A stretch of 64,000 bases of DNA from Thalassococcus halodurans (GTDB lineage Bacteria; Pseudomonadota; Alphaproteobacteria; Rhodobacterales; Rhodobacteraceae), in the NCBI RefSeq assembly GCF_900108225.1, contig NZ_FNUZ01000005.1, forward strand, positions 186,001-250,000. Reading direction: 5' to 3'. The notes under the pieces were generated by a model. The model did no database searches and was not told where the DNA came from. It worked only from the letters and a program-made list of their open reading frames with translations. Both the position numbers and the translations under genes were made by a program. Positions 62,018 through 64,000 of this stretch are shown here, piece after piece (position 1 is the stretch's first letter; each line of letters begins with the position of its first letter).

Positions 62018-62919
62018 TAATGCGACGGCGGCCAATCGGGGTCCGTCAGCCCCAGTTCCACGCGTGTCCACGACCGCAGCGCGCCACCGCGCTCCATCTG
62101 CGCCAAGCGTTCTTCATTGAAAACATGTAGGCAGTCGTACAACTCCCGCAGCGCGGCTTCAGGCTCTGGACCCTCCATCCGCTTCTCGATTTCCAGCCGC
62201 ATCGGCAGACGGAACCCACGCGATGACAGCCGCCAGCGGATTTTATTGCGCCAGACCTCATAGCCCTGATCCACGAAGTGGAACAGATAGGCCCCTTCGT
62301 CCGCCGACAACGTCGCCCCTTCAATCGGACCGTCCTGATCTTCAATCCAATGCTGGCGCACTTTGACAGGCGACATCCCTGTGCGGGTCACCGATTTGCC
62401 CACTGTGTGCCCCATCAAACCATGACGCGGCTTCACCGCCGGGGCCAGATCGCCATAGATACTGCGCTGGACCCAGCCCTTTTGCGGCAGGCGGAAGTAC
62501 AGGCGATCGGGATCGTCGGGGCTTTGGACATGCTCGGCGGGCAAAAACCGCAGGGCGCGGCAGGAAGCGGGTTGCTTGGCCACCTCTTGGGCAATGGTGC
62601 GCCCCTCAAGGAACAGCAGCTCGTCACTGTCGACATTCAGAAACCAGCCGCCTTCGGGGATGTTGCGATAGACATGTCCCATCGCCAAATTCTGGCGCTT
62701 GGTGAACCGCTCGTCTGCCGTTGTGCCCAGCCCCTCCCAGAACTCAGGCGTCGCGCGAATGGCGATGACATCTTCACGCCCGCTGACCACCTCGATTGCG
62801 GGGTCTTCGGGATCATCAAAGCACAGGACGATGCACCCCGCCCCTTGGGCGGCGTACCATTCGACAAAGCGCACAACCGTGGACACCGGTTCTTTCAAGA
62901 TTGCGCCAACTGTCAGCAT
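62017..62919 (-). CDS. Glycosyltransferase family 2-like protein
   Basis: A 300-residue protein of the GT2/GT92-like group that glycosylates surface polymers. Features: MLTVGAILKEPVSTVVRFVEWYAAQGAGCIVLCFDDPEDPA, KRQNLAMGHVYRNIPEGGWFLNVDSDELLFLEG (the DxD metal motif is DSD), and GYEVWRNKIRWRL. No membrane segment. It lies between rplA and rplJ, genes normally adjacent, and has terminators on both sides' logic: the rplA terminator precedes it and the L10 leader follows. The acceptor is unknown. Confidence 0.8.
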   Translation of the reverse strand: MLTVGAILKEPVSTVVRFVEWYAAQGAGCIVLCFDDPEDPAIEVVSGREDVIAIRATPEFWEGLGTTADERFTKRQNLAMGHVYRNIPEGGWFLNVDSDELLFLEGRTIAQEVAKQPASCRALRFLPAEHVQSPDDPDRLYFRLPQKGWVQRSIYGDLAPAVKPRHGLMGHTVGKSVTRTGMSPVKVRQHWIEDQDGPIEGATLSADEGAYLFHFVDQGYEVWRNKIRWRLSSRGFRLPMRLEIEKRMEGPEPEAALRELYDCLHVFNEERLAQMERGGALRSWTRVELGLTDPDWPPSH

Positions 62920-62974
62920 AAATCGTCCTTCTTTCCCGATTGGCTCGCATCATGCGCGACAACACCGGAAACGT

Positions 62975-63006
62975 AAAAAAGGCGGATGTTGCCACCCGCC
63001 TTTTTC
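62975..63006 (-). terminator. Rho-independent terminator after rplA
   Basis: AAAAAGGCGG and CCGCCTTTTT form a 10-bp stem with a 10-nt loop; on the minus strand it ends in TTTTTT. It separates rplKA from the glycosyltransferase gene. Confidence 0.9.
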
Positions 63007-63042
63007 AAAACTCTGTGCCTACTCCGCAACGGAGTAGAAGGC

Positions 63043-63741
63043 TTAGTTGCCTGTCGCGTTTTCGACGTCGATCGATACGCCCGGGCCCATGGAGGAAGAT
63101 ACAGAGACCTTCTTCATGTACGTGCCTTTCGCGCCTGTCGGCTTGGCTTTTGCAACGGCGTCAACGAAGGCGCGGATGTTTTCAACCAGCTTCGCTTCGT
63201 CGAAGGACACTTTGCCAACGCCTGCGTGTACAACACCGGCTTTTTCAGCTTTGAACTGAACCTGACCGCCTTTTGCGTCAGCAACAGCCTGAGCAACGTC
63301 CATTGTAACTGTGCCAACTTTGGGGTTCGGCATCAGGTTACGCGGGCCCAGAACTTTACCCAGACGACCAACGATCGGCATCATGTCGGGTGTCGCGATG
63401 CAGCGATCGAATTCGATGGTGCCGCCCTGAACGGTTTCCATCAGATCCTCTGCGCCAACGATATCTGCGCCAGCTTCTTTGGCTTCGTCTGCTTTTGCGC
63501 CGCGAGCGAAAACAGCAACACGTACTGTTTTTCCTGTGCCGTTCGGCAGGCTGACAACGCCACGAACCATCTGGTCAGCGTGACGGGGGTCAACACCGAG
63601 GTTCATCGCGATTTCAACTGTTTCGTCGAACTTCGTCTTGGAGTTGCCTTTGATCAGTGCAACGGCGTCTTCGACGGTGACGTTTTCTTTGCCAGCGAAA
63701 GCTTCGCGTGCGGCGCGGGTGCGTTTACCAAGTTTCGCCAT
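63043..63741 (-). CDS. rplA: Ribosomal protein L1
   Basis: A 232-residue protein of the 50S L1 stalk: [78 protein letters not shown], then [26 protein letters not shown], and a C-terminal [20 protein letters not shown]. It starts one base after the rplK stop region. Confidence 0.98.
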   Translation of the reverse strand: MAKLGKRTRAAREAFAGKENVTVEDAVALIKGNSKTKFDETVEIAMNLGVDPRHADQMVRGVVSLPNGTGKTVRVAVFARGAKADEAKEAGADIVGAEDLMETVQGGTIEFDRCIATPDMMPIVGRLGKVLGPRNLMPNPKVGTVTMDVAQAVADAKGGQVQFKAEKAGVVHAGVGKVSFDEAKLVENIRAFVDAVAKAKPTGAKGTYMKKVSVSSSMGPGVSIDVENATGN

Positions 63742-63742
63742 C

Positions 63743-64000
63743 TTACTTCACCTCGATGCCCATGGACTTGGCCGAGCCAAGGATGATCTGCATGGCTGCT
63801 TCTACGTCGTTCGCCGACAGGTCCTTCATTTTCGCTTCTGCGATTTCACGGACTTGGGCAACGGTCACAGTTGCAACAGTTTCACGGCCGGGGTTTTCAG
63901 CACCACGGGGGCGGTTACGCTTGCCCACGTTTTTCAGACCAGCAGCTTTTTTCAGGTAGTAAGACGCAGGCGGCGTCTTGATGTCCATGGTGAAGGACTT
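63743..64000 (-). CDS. rplK: Ribosomal protein L11, C-terminal part
   Basis: The last 86 codons, running off the right edge: [85 protein letters not shown]. This is the 23S-binding domain with the conserved TPPAS and GSAKSMGI. The internal ATG at 63988 is not the start. Confidence 0.96.
   Translation of the reverse strand, partial: KSFTMDIKTPPASYYLKKAAGLKNVGKRNRPRGAENPGRETVATVTVAQVREIAEAKMKDLSANDVEAAMQIILGSAKSMGIEVK

Overview
The window looks like chromosome from a marine Roseobacter-group alphaproteobacterium (Rhodobacterales). The evidence is an alphaproteobacterial-type rplK-rplA-rplJ-rplL-rpoB-rpoC block, a PutR/PutA pair in which PutA lacks the DNA-binding domain, LdtR-like and SdhE genes, many periplasmic-binding-protein ABC transporters, and high GC coding sequence. 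Genus cannot be fixed by reading alone. No integrase, transposase, phage gene or CRISPR array was seen.

Layout. 0-5.7 kb: a carbohydrate (CUT1) ABC transporter with an AraC regulator, next to the start of a GH28 polygalacturonase-like gene; probably pectin or oligogalacturonide use. 5.8-6.5 kb: an AT-rich orphan membrane protein. 6.5-8.6 kb: a HupE/UreJ-like protein with a membrane-anchored partner, and a GntR regulator. 8.9-13.6 kb: a PotABCD-like transporter ending in an Asp/Glu/hydantoin racemase. 13.6-17 kb: AbrB-type membrane protein, GntR regulator, GMC oxidoreductase.

17.3-25.0 kb encodes a catechol meta-cleavage route: extradiol dioxygenase, 2-hydroxymuconic semialdehyde dehydrogenase, 4-oxalocrotonate tautomerase, decarboxylase, hydratase, aldolase and acylating acetaldehyde dehydrogenase, giving pyruvate and acetyl-CoA. 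A LysR gene lies inside, and a related dyad precedes two of its promoter regions. 25.3-28.8 kb holds an MFS transporter and a lower-GC set: a GNAT-like protein, a LysR-headed regulator with an unusual C-terminus, and an XRE protein. 28.9-34.9 kb is the homoprotocatechuate meta-cleavage pathway (hpaR divergent from hpaF-E-D-G-H-I), ending in pyruvate and succinic semialdehyde. The two routes are parallel and not duplicates, because their dioxygenases belong to different subfamilies and the gene orders differ. The ring hydroxylases that would feed either route are not in the window.

34.9-51.4 kb is housekeeping and small accessory genes: a TetR/AhpD-like pair with clear palindromic operators, a CAP-domain lipoprotein, tRNA-Leu(UAA), putR/putA, a rhomboid protease, an inositol monophosphatase-type gene, thyX, a surface lipoprotein plus Slam-like outer-membrane protein pair, gloA, a DUF1194 protein, ldtR, an XRE gene, sdhE and an aspartate aminotransferase. 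51.6-64 kb is the RNA polymerase and ribosomal protein block on the minus strand, with a glycosyltransferase gene inserted between rplA and rplJ and a 59-bp repeat at both ends of the rplJ-rpoC unit.

The most promising items for follow-up are the Slam-like pair (44.7-47.2 kb), the GNAT-like/LysR-PAS-like locus (26.5-28.3 kb), and the operator-like repeats that tie the two aromatic pathways to their regulators.
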